DNA of 64,000 bases from Gloeobacter morelensis MG652769 (lineage in GTDB: Bacteria > Cyanobacteriota > Cyanobacteriia > Gloeobacterales > Gloeobacteraceae). The translations under genes and the position numbers were made by a program. Under the pieces are notes generated by a model. It made no database searches. It was not told the DNA's origin and saw only the letters and a program-made list of their open reading frames with translations. Positions 44,487 to 53,312 of this stretch are shown here, one piece after another. How positions within the stretch are numbered: position 1 is the stretch's first letter; each line of letters starts with the position of its first letter. Where the stretch lies: the NCBI RefSeq assembly GCF_021018745.1, contig NZ_CP063845.1:3782001-3846000 (forward strand), in the 5' to 3' direction.

Positions 44487-45644
44487 TCAAGCCAACCGCA
44501 AAATCTCCCGGTCGAAATCTTCCGGCTCCGGCTCGATTTCCCAGGTGAGGGTGTCGCCCGGGTCGACGGCCACTTCGACGTACAGCCGCTCGACGGGTTG
44601 CTCGGCACTGTCTTCGTTGTTGGCAAATCCCTGCAGGTCTTCAGCCAAAAGGCGCAGCACGAAGCCGGGCGGCACAGGTGCGCCGACTTCGGCCGCCTGC
44701 AGTTCGAATCGCCAGACGCTCCCGTCCGGCGATTCGACAGGCTGCAGTTGCAGCTCGTAGTCTGCTCCGGCGATGCGCAGACGGCGGGTGAGCAGCACGC
44801 CCACGGGCGGCCCCCCGGGCGGGAGGCCGCGGGCACGGGTGCCCCCCGGTTCGGCCCGAAGCCGCCAGCGCCGCCAGCCTGCGAGTTCGCCCAGTGGGCT
44901 GACACCCGCTTGGATCCAGTCGGGTACCGAGCGCTGTTCAGGCAGGCCCAGACGCAGCTCGTAGAGCTTTTGCCGCCAGCCGCCGTGGGCTATCAGCGCC
45001 CCCCACAGGCCAAACGGTACCGTCCACTGGGGCATCGGGAGGACCGGGTCACCCAGCCGGGCCAGCAACTGCCGGGCCTGGCCCAGCGGCAGGGTCGGCA
45101 GGGCGGCGAGCGGGGCGCGGGTCGGCTCCGCCAGTTCGAGGTGCAGAGCGGCCGGCAAACAGGCCATCTCCCGCACCAGATGGCCTGCGATCAGGCAGTA
45201 CTGACGGCGCTGAGCGTCGTAAACGGCCACTTCCTTGAGGCGGCGGTGGCTGATAAACCCCCACAGCTGCACCGCTCCCGCCTCCGGCTCCACCTGGGCG
45301 GCCAGGTAATAATCCGCCGCCCAGCCGGGAATATCTATCCACTCCTGCGGCACGCGCAGTTCGTCAGCCATCGATGCTTCGTCTGCAACCACCAGCAACC
45401 GCCGCTTGCCGACGGCGAGGGCTGTCCCCGCCACCCATGGCCAGAAACTTGGCAAAGCCGCCTCCCCCGGCCAGATCCGAGTCGCGCAGCCCGCCTCGCA
45501 CAGCCAGTCCTGCACACCTGCCAGCGCCAGGCCCGCCAGGTAAGCCCGCCAGACCGCCGGCGGGGCGCCGAGCGGCTCGGCGCGCCGGCGGGCAGCTTCG
45601 CGCCCAGCTTCAGAGATTTCAAGCCAGAGGTCGTTTGAATCCAT
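44487..45644 (-). CDS. DUF1822 family protein
   Basis: From ATG 45644 the product has 385 residues. The pattern fits DUF1822: an early AVWRAYLAGLALAGVQDWL, the central IPGWAADYYLAAQVEPEAGA, IAGHLVREMACLP, then YELRLGLPEQRSVPDWIQ. No catalytic motif is known. DUF1822 genes often sit beside sigma-70-like genes in cyanobacteria, as here. The start is uncertain: the open frame reaches 45749, overlapping the sigma gene, and no ribosome site stands out. Confidence 0.8.
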   Translation of the reverse strand: MDSNDLWLEISEAGREAARRRAEPLGAPPAVWRAYLAGLALAGVQDWLCEAGCATRIWPGEAALPSFWPWVAGTALAVGKRRLLVVADEASMADELRVPQEWIDIPGWAADYYLAAQVEPEAGAVQLWGFISHRRLKEVAVYDAQRRQYCLIAGHLVREMACLPAALHLELAEPTRAPLAALPTLPLGQARQLLARLGDPVLPMPQWTVPFGLWGALIAHGGWRQKLYELRLGLPEQRSVPDWIQAGVSPLGELAGWRRWRLRAEPGGTRARGLPPGGPPVGVLLTRRLRIAGADYELQLQPVESPDGSVWRFELQAAEVGAPVPPGFVLRLLAEDLQGFANNEDSAEQPVERLYVEVAVDPGDTLTWEIEPEPEDFDREILRLA

Positions 45645-45712
45645 AGGTACGACGAAAGTGAGAGAGTCCACAGACAAAAAGGCGTCGATGGCGAGGGCAA
45701 GGACCGCTGCGT

Positions 45713-46948
45713 TTATTCGCAGCGGTCGCCGTGGTAAGCCTGCAACCACTCCTCCAGGACTGTGCCTATAGCTTCGAGTAGGGCGAGCGAAAGCGGCCTA
45801 TGCAGAACCTGCGCGCAGCGCGGGGCCAACTGTTCGAGCAATTGCGCCTTGAGGCGCTTGAGGCGGCGGTGAACCGTCCATTGCCGGATACCGAAGCGCT
45901 CGCCAATCTCGCTCTGGGTCATCCCACTCTGGTAGTACAACTGCAACAGATCCCGGTCGGCCTGCGCCTGCACCTGGATGATGGCCTCGCCCAAAAGCGC
46001 GTTGAGCCGTTCGTGCAACGCCTCGCGCTCCTGTTCTTGCTCCTCGGCGATTAGTCGCTCGAATTCGGACGGCTGCTGGACGACAGGCAGCGTCTCCAGC
46101 CGGTCGAGGGCGGTGCTGTCCCCAGGCGCACCCCCCAGCGAACGGACATCCGGAACGAGCGCTGCGCGGACGGCCACCGCACACTGGCGCAGCCATTGCT
46201 CGAGCAGTTGCGGGGTGGGCGGCGGTCCGGCGGCAAGGCCCTGGCCGAAGCTTTCGCGGTGGTACAGGGCGCAGACACTCTGCCAGGTGGCCGAATCCGG
46301 GTCCGCAAGCCGGGCGGAATCGCGCCGGGGCGCCGGGCAGTACAGTTCACGAAAGCAAATCCAGGCGAGCACATAACAGCGGATGGTGCGTGCATCGTAG
46401 GGTACCTGCCCCAGCGACGCGCTTAAAAACCGCTGAGTGACCCGCCGCAACAGCGCCCAGGGCGAGCTGATGTCGGCTTCTTGATGCTGGCGCAGCGCTT
46501 CGCCGATGATGCTGTGGAAGACCGAAATAGCATAATTGTCAAGACTGTCGCCGCGTTCCGGCTGAAAACCGCGCAAAACCCGGTCGCACTTGAGCATGCC
46601 GATCTGAAACAAATCGAACACTTCAAAACGGGTACTGGTAAAGCGGGTACTGGCCCGGCGGGCTGCCCGGTAACAGGCTTCCTGCAAATAGGCGCACAGG
46701 TGGCGCGCCGCCAGGCGGCGCGCCTCAGCGCCGACGGTCTGGTCGTCCTGCCAGATGCGATGCCAGTACAGCACCCAGAAGCGCCGGGAGGCATCCGCCT
46801 GGGCCAGGCGGCCGAGGGATTGTTCGATACTCGATTGCAACTGGGCATCGGCGATCCAACCCGCCGGACGGCCCATGTCCCAGCTCAAATAGGTCGAGAA
46901 AAGTTCAACAATTTCTGTACGACGATAGAAGGGGAAGGGGCTCCTCAC
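45713..46948 (-). CDS. Divergent sigma-70 family RNA polymerase sigma factor
   Basis: AAGGAGGT at 46954-46961 selects GTG 46948, giving 411 residues. A region-2-like segment contains FDLFQIGMLKCDRVLRGFQP and SLDNYAISVFHSIIGEAL. A long acidic middle follows. A C-terminal region-4 helix-turn-helix reads LYYQSGMTQSEIGERFGIRQ and WTVHRRLKRLKAQLLEQL. It lacks the housekeeping region 1.2 and 2.1 sequences and has a large insertion, as in SigI/SigJ-like cyanobacterial factors. It heads the DUF1822-PAS-caspase-DUF928-CHAT unit and may drive it. Confidence 0.85.
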   Translation of the reverse strand: MRSPFPFYRRTEIVELFSTYLSWDMGRPAGWIADAQLQSSIEQSLGRLAQADASRRFWVLYWHRIWQDDQTVGAEARRLAARHLCAYLQEACYRAARRASTRFTSTRFEVFDLFQIGMLKCDRVLRGFQPERGDSLDNYAISVFHSIIGEALRQHQEADISSPWALLRRVTQRFLSASLGQVPYDARTIRCYVLAWICFRELYCPAPRRDSARLADPDSATWQSVCALYHRESFGQGLAAGPPPTPQLLEQWLRQCAVAVRAALVPDVRSLGGAPGDSTALDRLETLPVVQQPSEFERLIAEEQEQEREALHERLNALLGEAIIQVQAQADRDLLQLYYQSGMTQSEIGERFGIRQWTVHRRLKRLKAQLLEQLAPRCAQVLHRPLSLALLEAIGTVLEEWLQAYHGDRCE

Positions 46949-47086
46949 ACTGACCTCCTTGGTAGGGGAGAGCATCCATACTCTATCTGAGGTGCACTTT
47001 TCGAGATAAAGCAAGTATGAAATAATTCGGAAAATTGGAATCGGGCTGCGAAGCCGCGGGTGCTCCTCCGCAGCCCGACGCTGAAC

Positions 47087-49444
47087 TTAAGGAAGCGAAT
47101 CGGCCGCCGCCTGGGCGTCGACCAGACCAAAACCGTCGAAGGGCGTGTAGCCGCCGCCAATAGTATTGACAAAAGTGCCGCTCAGGGTGCCCGTGGCGGT
47201 CGTGGCGGTGAAGGTTGCTCCGGCCAGGGCGTCGGCGGAGTTGCCGAAGCCGCCGGTGGCCAGATCCCGGTCGATGCCGAAGTTGAGGGTGTCGCCGGAG
47301 TTGAAGCTTGTGAAGGTGAGGGTGAGCGTTGCGGTGGGCGCACTTGGTCCGGCGGAGGTGATGGCGGGGAGGGTGGCGCCAGTCCTGGTGCCGGTGGTGA
47401 GCGGGAAGCCGCCGCTGGCGCTCGGGTCGAAGACGAGGCCCGCCGGGGCAAGATTGAGGGTGAGGGCGGTGAGGGTGACGCCGCTGCCCCCCAGGCCGAT
47501 GCGAAAGAAATTGGCATCGGTGCTGCCGGCGCCGTTGCCGGTGAGGCTCACTACCCCTGCCCCGGCGGCGGCGAAGAGCGGGTCGATGTCGCGGGGCGGG
47601 GCGGTGCTCTGCAGGGCCGTGCGGATCGCCGCCGCACTCAGCGAGTTTGGACCGCCCGCTTTTTGCAGCAGCAGGGCGGCGATCCCGGCGGCGTGGGGAG
47701 CGGCGGCACTGGTGCCGAAGAAATTCGGAAAGCCGTCCCCCTCGACGTCGGTGCTGCTGAGCGGCCCGGGCGGAAAGAAGGTGGTATTGACGCCATCGGC
47801 CGCAGCAAAGTCGGGTTTGTTGCGCACCTCGGGGGGGGTGAGGCGGTTGCCCGCTTTGTCGAAGGCGATGGTGACCGGGCCGGGGGAAGAAAAGTCTTCT
47901 AAGACCGGGTTGAAGGGCGGCGCCCCAAAAGTGTCGTCGTAGGCGTAGGCGGCGACCCCATTGCCGTTGAGGGCCGAGTTGTGGCCGTAGGTCGCCACGA
48001 AGGTGCCGGGGGCGTCGTTGAATTCACCGGTGTAGGTGCCCCCGAAGACGACATAGCGCAGGCGGCTTGCCTGCTGGGGTACGCCGGGGGCGCGGGTGGC
48101 GCTGCTTTTGGCAATGACAATCCGGTAGGTTTGACCGGCGGCAAGGTCGCTTGCCGGAATTTCCAGCGGCTGGTTGGTCGAAAAATTGTTGGCGATACCG
48201 CTGCGGGAGGCCACATAACGGCCGCGGCTGTCGAAGACCAGGAGATTAAAATCGGTGCTCACCCCGCCGCCCGGCACATTGAACGGGTCATCCCACTGGA
48301 AGACGATAGTACCGGTGTCGCCGTCCACTTTCACCGTCTGGGAGATATCGACGCCAGGGCCTGGATCAAAGTCGTGAAAGCCGCCCTGGGTGTTGAGGGA
48401 GCGGGGTAGGCGGCTCAGGTTGATGGTGGTGTCGGCCGCATCGATGGCGCCGCGCGCGTCGCTGTTGGAGACAAGGCGAAAGTCCGAAGCGAAACCCTTG
48501 CCGCGGTTACCTGCCGAGGAGAAGTAGGTGACTTTTTTGCCGGCGAGGGTCGAACTGGTCACAACTTCGTCTACCGCCTGGGCCACCTGCCCGTCGGAGA
48601 ACATCGGCTCGGCAAGGTAGATGATGTCATCGACGATCACATCGGCACTGCAGGCGGCGTTGGTGCGCAGGGTGCGGATGTTGTTGGCGAAGGCGGGCTC
48701 GCCGCCGAGCGCGGTGGCGAAGCACAGATCCACCCCCGGAGCGAGGTCGTAGACGATCTGGGCCATGCCCCGGCCCTCGTCGGAGCCGCCGGGCGAATCG
48801 AGCAAAAATTTGACGCCGGGGCTGTTGGGGTTGGAGTTGGTGAGGGCGGGCAGGTCGCCGGTGGCCACATCGTCCGGGGCGCGGGTGCTGGCTGTGGTGT
48901 TGGTGTTGAAGCTGTCGGAGAGAACCCCCACGGTAATGCCCGCGCCGGTGAGGCCGCCCAAGTTCAACTGGCCGGTCTTGTGCACCACCGCTCCCTGGGA
49001 GGTGGTGAGGCCGACGCTGGTGACCGGCTTGTGCGAGAGGGCGACAGCACTCACCCCGGGCGCCCGGCTCGCCTCGGCGGCGCGCCCGAGGGGCAGATAA
49101 GCAGAAATGGCCCCGGCCCGGTAGTGGGCATTGACGGCCACCACCTGAACGCCCAGTGTTTCGAGCGCCGGCAGCAGTTGGGCAAGGGGCACCCGTCCAT
49201 CGGGGTAGATCACCACCAGGACTTTGTCGTTTTTGATTTCCAGACGCCGGTTGGCGCGCAGTTGCCGAAAGTTCTCAGGTTCGCCCAGGTAACTTTGCAC
49301 CAGTTCTTTAAGACCCGCACCGAGGTTGTCGGGTACGGCGGTTTGGGACCAGGCGGGGGAGAGGGCGGCCCCCAACCCAAAGGTCGCAGCTAAAAGCGCG
49401 AGGGTCCGGACCAGGGAGGCGGGCTTGGAGTGTGCTGGATTCAT
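47087..49444 (-). CDS. Exported subtilase-like serine peptidase lacking the canonical His
   Basis: AGGAAA before ATG 49444 gives 785 residues. A signal peptide (LVRTLALLAATFGLGAALSP) is followed by an inhibitor-like pro-region to about 140. The S8 core shows the Asp motif GITVGVLSDSF and the Ser motif FFGTSAAAPHAAGIAALLL. Where S8 enzymes carry HGTHVAG, this has GSDEGRGMAQIVYDLAPG, suggesting a Ser-Glu-Asp arrangement as in sedolisins. A beta-sandwich insert (about 340-510) and a C-terminal beta domain complete it. It probably processes surface proteins; the substrate is unknown. Confidence 0.85.
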   Translation of the reverse strand: MNPAHSKPASLVRTLALLAATFGLGAALSPAWSQTAVPDNLGAGLKELVQSYLGEPENFRQLRANRRLEIKNDKVLVVIYPDGRVPLAQLLPALETLGVQVVAVNAHYRAGAISAYLPLGRAAEASRAPGVSAVALSHKPVTSVGLTTSQGAVVHKTGQLNLGGLTGAGITVGVLSDSFNTNTTASTRAPDDVATGDLPALTNSNPNSPGVKFLLDSPGGSDEGRGMAQIVYDLAPGVDLCFATALGGEPAFANNIRTLRTNAACSADVIVDDIIYLAEPMFSDGQVAQAVDEVVTSSTLAGKKVTYFSSAGNRGKGFASDFRLVSNSDARGAIDAADTTINLSRLPRSLNTQGGFHDFDPGPGVDISQTVKVDGDTGTIVFQWDDPFNVPGGGVSTDFNLLVFDSRGRYVASRSGIANNFSTNQPLEIPASDLAAGQTYRIVIAKSSATRAPGVPQQASRLRYVVFGGTYTGEFNDAPGTFVATYGHNSALNGNGVAAYAYDDTFGAPPFNPVLEDFSSPGPVTIAFDKAGNRLTPPEVRNKPDFAAADGVNTTFFPPGPLSSTDVEGDGFPNFFGTSAAAPHAAGIAALLLQKAGGPNSLSAAAIRTALQSTAPPRDIDPLFAAAGAGVVSLTGNGAGSTDANFFRIGLGGSGVTLTALTLNLAPAGLVFDPSASGGFPLTTGTRTGATLPAITSAGPSAPTATLTLTFTSFNSGDTLNFGIDRDLATGGFGNSADALAGATFTATTATGTLSGTFVNTIGGGYTPFDGFGLVDAQAAADSLP

Positions 49445-49671
49445 CGGTGTTTCCTGTGGCAAAGGGCAATGGGCCTTGGGTGCGGACGGCAATGCGAAAA
49501 TCAGGCAATCGACACTGCCCGTCGCAGCGCAATTTAGCCAGGGATTTTACCAGGGGTCCAGCCACGAATTGTATAAAGTAATAATGCGTCCTCCGGTCCA
49601 AACGGACGCCTGCCCCAAACTACCGTCTCGTGCGTATGATAGTTCCAAGTCGCCTCATGCTGGTGAGTTCT

Positions 49672-50013
49672 ATGCGCCTATTTCTTTGTCTGTTGGGCCT
49701 GTTGGTGTTGAATACGGCGGCGGCCGAAGCCCAATCGACTTCGACTGTGACGCCCAACACCGCGACCGGCCAGCCCCAGCCCGGTTCCGAGCGAGACACG
49801 ACCTTCGGCACCCCCGGCGGTGGCCTGAACATGATGGATCTCATCCACCAGGCCAACATGGGCTCCGTCCGCAACATGGATCAATACAAGCGCGATCGCG
49901 ACCGCGGCCTCGACGATGCGATCAACAATTTCCGCCGCACCGACGTGCGCATCACTCCGAAGATTATCAGCCCCGCTCCTGCCGGCGAGACGGTTCCAGC
50001 CGAAAAACCCTGA
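49672..50013 (+). CDS. Small exported hypothetical protein upstream of gpsA
   Basis: From ATG 49672 the product has 113 residues with a signal peptide (LFLCLLGLLVLNTAAAEAQ). The mature part is Ser/Thr/Pro-rich, then DLIHQANMGSVRNMDQYKRD with paired charges and DDAINNFRRTDVRITPK. I do not recognise a family. Its TGA overlaps the gpsA ATG (TGATG), so the two are probably translationally coupled. Confidence 0.7.
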   Translation: MRLFLCLLGLLVLNTAAAEAQSTSTVTPNTATGQPQPGSERDTTFGTPGGGLNMMDLIHQANMGSVRNMDQYKRDRDRGLDDAINNFRRTDVRITPKIISPAPAGETVPAEKP

Positions 50014-50930
50014 TGCGCATTGCCGTACTCGGGGGCGGCGCCTGGGGAACGACCCTGGCGGGCCTTGCTGCGGCTCAGGATCATCAGGTGCGGGTGTGGT
50101 CGCGTTCGGGAGCATTATCTCTGGGTGAAGTTCTGGCCCAGGCGGAGGCAGTGTTCAGTTGTCTGCCGATGGCGGCGGTGGCCGGGGCAATCGATCAGGT
50201 CCTAGCCCTTGGGCTACCGGCGGGGGCGATCGTGCTCAACGCCACCAAGGGACTCGATCGCCGCACGGCCCGCCCCGCCTCCAGCCTCTGGCAGGCCCGC
50301 TTTGCCGACCATCCGCTGGTGGTGCTGTCCGGACCGAATTTGGCTGCTGAGATCCGCGCCGGGCTACCGGCGGCCACGGTGGTGGCAAGCGCCGACGGCC
50401 AGGCGGCCGGACGCATCCAGCAATGCCTCGCCTCCGAACGCTTTCGGGTTTACACCAGTGCCGACTGGCGGGGTGTCGAGTTGGGGGGCGTGCTCAAAAA
50501 CGTGATCGCCATCGCCGCCGGGGTCAGCGACGGCCTGGGCCTGGGCGCCAACGCCAAGGCCGCCCTGATTACCCGCGGTCTGGCTGAGATGATCCGGGTA
50601 GGCACCCACTGGGGAGGGCTTGCCGAGACTTTTTACGGTCTGTCGGGGCTGGGCGATTTGCTCACCACCTGCAACAGTCCCCTGAGCCGCAACTACCAGG
50701 TAGGCTTTGGCCTGGGCAAAGGCCAACCTCTAGAAGCGGTCCTTGAGCATCTTCAAGGGACCGCCGAGGGGGTTGCGACCGCCGCCATCCTCGCCGAATA
50801 CGCCCGGCGCAGCGCGCTCGAAGTGCCGATTACTGAGCAAGTCTGCGCCGTGCTCGACGGTCTGCGCCCCCCCACCGAGGCGCTCGCAGCCCTGATGACT
50901 CGCCGATTGCGCGAAGAGGGCGGTGGTTAG
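50013..50930 (+). CDS. gpsA: Glycerol-3-phosphate dehydrogenase [NAD(P)+]
   Basis: GpsA reduces dihydroxyacetone phosphate to sn-glycerol-3-phosphate for phospholipid and glycolipid synthesis. The 305 residues start at ATG 50013; the longer frame in front runs through an unrelated region. Motifs: VLGGGAWGTTLAGLAA, NATKGLD, VLSGPNLAAEI, then the catalytic Lys in LGGVLKNVIAIAAGVSDGLG and the GLSGLGDLLTTC substrate loop. Length is slightly short but all domains are present. Confidence 0.95.
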   Translation: MRIAVLGGGAWGTTLAGLAAAQDHQVRVWSRSGALSLGEVLAQAEAVFSCLPMAAVAGAIDQVLALGLPAGAIVLNATKGLDRRTARPASSLWQARFADHPLVVLSGPNLAAEIRAGLPAATVVASADGQAAGRIQQCLASERFRVYTSADWRGVELGGVLKNVIAIAAGVSDGLGLGANAKAALITRGLAEMIRVGTHWGGLAETFYGLSGLGDLLTTCNSPLSRNYQVGFGLGKGQPLEAVLEHLQGTAEGVATAAILAEYARRSALEVPITEQVCAVLDGLRPPTEALAALMTRRLREEGGG

Positions 50931-50956
50931 GAAATACATTCAACCGAAATCTACAA

Positions 50957-51178
50957 ATGTCTCCCGCTCCGGAACAATTGCTGGCTTTTTTCTTGCGATG
51001 CCGGGAACTGACCGAACGCTACAATCGCCCTATCGAGGTCATTGTGATCGACAGCGACGATAGCATTTGCATTACCGCCGGGTACAGCCAAAGGCAAACT
51101 GGTCCGAAAGATACGGTGTACATCGAAATTACTCCCCAAGGGCAGGTGACGCTCTATGGAACACGAGAAGATGACTGA
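50957..51178 (+). CDS. Small hypothetical protein, DUF6888-like
   Basis: 73 residues: ECxx-type alpha start (EQLLAFFLRCRELTERYNRP), then a beta-rich remainder ending QGQVTLYGTREDD. Form and gene order recall the DUF6888 half of a common cyanobacterial small pair. No ribosome site stands out. It overlaps the next gene by 23 bases, indicating coupled translation. A toxin-antitoxin role has been guessed for such pairs but is not shown. Confidence 0.6.
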   Translation: MSPAPEQLLAFFLRCRELTERYNRPIEVIVIDSDDSICITAGYSQRQTGPKDTVYIEITPQGQVTLYGTREDD

Positions 51179-51356
51179 CAAGGAACTTTACGAATACGTA
51201 AAGTCACATCGCAACGACACCAATGCCTGGGAAGCTTTTCGGATGCGTATGCACGAAAGGCCCAGCATCACGTTGCCCCCGGGGGATAACACTCCCCTCT
51301 CCAGGGTCTGGGAAGCTTTGCACTCATTGAAATCCCAATCCGAAGAGTCTCACTGA
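51156..51356 (+). CDS. Small hypothetical protein, DUF6887-like
   Basis: 66 residues; the recognisable core is MTDKELYEYVKSHRNDTNAW, matching the M-T-x-x-E-L-x-x-Y-x-x-x-H-R-x-D pattern of DUF6887-like proteins. Translation may start at 51156 or at the internal ATG 51171, where this motif begins. It forms a pair with the preceding gene and lies two to five bases before the pyrC start. Confidence 0.65.
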   Translation: MEHEKMTDKELYEYVKSHRNDTNAWEAFRMRMHERPSITLPPGDNTPLSRVWEALHSLKSQSEESH

Positions 51357-51360
51357 TGTG

Positions 51361-52740
51361 ATGCCCCATCCTCCCCAGTATGCTGATGAAGCATTGATGA
51401 ACGGGGATGGGCTGTTGACTGGCTCGCTGCTATTGCGCGACGTGCGCATGGTCCTTGACGACGGCTCGCTCTATGCGGGCGACCTGCTTTGCCAGGGCGG
51501 TCTTATCCAGGCGATGGACCGCGCTTTGAATAGTCCCACCGACCGGGTGATCGACGGCGGGGGGCGGGTGCTGCTGCCGGGGGTGATCGACCCGCAGGTG
51601 CACTTTCGCGAGCCGGGCAAAGAATACAAAGAAGATTTGCAAACCGGCTCCTGGGCCTGCGCCCGCGGTGGGGTGACCTCGTTTTTAGAGATGCCCAATA
51701 CTTCGCCCCCCACGACCACCGTCGAGCGGCTCGAAGACAAACTGGCGCGCGCAGCAAGTAAGTGCGTGGTCAACTACGGATTTTTCGCGGGCGCCACCGC
51801 CGACAATATCGAGGCGTTGCAACAATCGGCGGGCCTCAGTTGCGGCGTCAAGATCTTCATGGGCGCTTCCACAGGCGATCTCCTCGTAGACGATCCGGTG
51901 GCCCTTGAGCGCATCTTCAAGGAAGTCCCGCGCCTGATTGCCGTCCACGCCGAGGACGAAGCGCGCATCCGCGAGCGCACGCGGCTATTTGCCGGACGCA
52001 CCGACCCCCACGTCCACTCTCAACTGCGCGACAACGAGTGCGCCCGCCTTGCTACCGCCCAGGCTCTAGAACTCTCGCGGCGCTACCGCAGGCGCCTGCA
52101 CATCCTGCACCTGTCGGCGGCCGAAGAACTGGCATTGCTGAGAGCCGACAAACCCGCCTGGGTGACGGCCGAAGTGATCCCGCAGCATCTGTTTCTTTCG
52201 ACGGCCGCCTACGACACGATCGGCATGCGCGCCAAGCAAAACCCGCCCCTGCGCTCGGAAGCCGACCGCCAGGCGATGTGGGCGGGGTTGCGCTCGGGGC
52301 TCATCGATTTTGTCGCCACCGACCACGCCCCGCACCTGCTGAGCGAAAAGGACCGCGATTACGCAGAGGCCCCGGCCGGGATGCCCGGTGTCGAGACTTC
52401 GCTGCCCTTGATGCTCACGGCCCTCGCGCGCGATGAGGTGAACTTCGCGCAGATCGTCCGCTGGATGAGCCGGGGGGCGGCAAAAGCCTACGGCATTCCC
52501 AACAAAGGCTCGCTGCGGCCCGGTTTCGACGCAGACCTGGTGCTGGTAGATCTGGAAAGTTACGAGCCGGTGCGCGCCGAGCGCATGGCGAGCAAGTGCG
52601 GCTGGAGTCCTTTTGAAGGCTGGTCGCTCACCGGCTGGCCGGTGCTCACGGTGGTGGGCGGCCGGGTGGCCTTCGAAGCGGGGGAGGTGCAGACCGACAC
52701 CCGTGGCAGCGCCCTTAGCTTTCAGCCGCCGGAATTCTGA
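51361..52740 (+). CDS. pyrC: Dihydroorotase, class I
   Basis: The enzyme cyclises carbamoyl-aspartate in pyrimidine synthesis. Metal ligands: His in DPQVHFREPG, the probable carboxylated Lys or Asp near GVKIFMGASTGD, HAEDEA, LHILHLS and the Asp in VATDHAPH. 459 residues with a short N-terminal tail. GTG 51358, ATG 51361 and ATG 51397 are all possible starts. The 3' end overlaps the convergent lipoprotein gene by 26 bases. Confidence 0.93.
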   Translation: MPHPPQYADEALMNGDGLLTGSLLLRDVRMVLDDGSLYAGDLLCQGGLIQAMDRALNSPTDRVIDGGGRVLLPGVIDPQVHFREPGKEYKEDLQTGSWACARGGVTSFLEMPNTSPPTTTVERLEDKLARAASKCVVNYGFFAGATADNIEALQQSAGLSCGVKIFMGASTGDLLVDDPVALERIFKEVPRLIAVHAEDEARIRERTRLFAGRTDPHVHSQLRDNECARLATAQALELSRRYRRRLHILHLSAAEELALLRADKPAWVTAEVIPQHLFLSTAAYDTIGMRAKQNPPLRSEADRQAMWAGLRSGLIDFVATDHAPHLLSEKDRDYAEAPAGMPGVETSLPLMLTALARDEVNFAQIVRWMSRGAAKAYGIPNKGSLRPGFDADLVLVDLESYEPVRAERMASKCGWSPFEGWSLTGWPVLTVVGGRVAFEAGEVQTDTRGSALSFQPPEF

Positions 52741-53176
52741 CTACGAAGATATTGACCTCGGGCGTCTCGCCGTAATAAAGCTTCATTGCCCCCGGCCCGG
52801 GCAGCTTTAACCACAGCTCACCCTCGGTCGCTTCGCGGGGCACCAGTTCTTTTGGCACCAGGGTCGTCCGCGCCGCATCCACCGAACGCACCGGCAAGCC
52901 GGCCCCTTCGTCGGGGCCGACAAAAAAATAATCCGGCCCCACTTTTTGGGGCAGCGGCACCGCCCCGGGGTTGAAAATGCGCACCGTCAGCTTTGCTTCT
53001 TCGGAGGAGAGGCGTTCGAGGGTTTTGACTTGCAAGATCACCCCCTGGGCCGTGCGCACCCCGACCACCTGGCCCCGGCTGCTGCGGGGGGCAGCGGTCT
53101 TCTCGGCAGGCCGATCGCCCCCGGCGCACGCGACCACCAACCCCAGCATCAATCCCGCCACGATCGTCCATTTCAC
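52715..53176 (-). CDS. Putative lipoprotein
   Basis: From GTG 53176 the product has 153 residues and a lipoprotein signal (WTIVAGLMLGLVVACAGG, lipobox LVVAC). The mature domain is a single beta sandwich: VILQVKTLERLSSEEAKLTV, then a closing MKLYYGETPEVNIFVVRIP. It resembles DUF4352-like extracellular Ig folds, but I cannot assign it. The longer frame from 53272 is unlikely to be the start because it places residues before the signal. Confidence 0.7.
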   Translation of the reverse strand: MKWTIVAGLMLGLVVACAGGDRPAEKTAAPRSSRGQVVGVRTAQGVILQVKTLERLSSEEAKLTVRIFNPGAVPLPQKVGPDYFFVGPDEGAGLPVRSVDAARTTLVPKELVPREATEGELWLKLPGPGAMKLYYGETPEVNIFVVRIPAAES

Positions 53177-53312
53177 ACTGTGTACCCTGCTCGCCCTTTC
53201 TATCGAACCACACCAACTGTACAAAAATTCATTTCGGCACTGCGGTGAACGCTTGCGCCGATAAATTAACACTGATAGACTAAAGTCGATTGAGCTTACT
53301 CAAGGCAAACCA

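Noticed and set aside
49326-50012. N-terminal extension of gpsA
   Set aside because: It runs antisense to the peptidase gene and through an unrelated small gene; gpsA homology begins exactly at the ATG at 50013.
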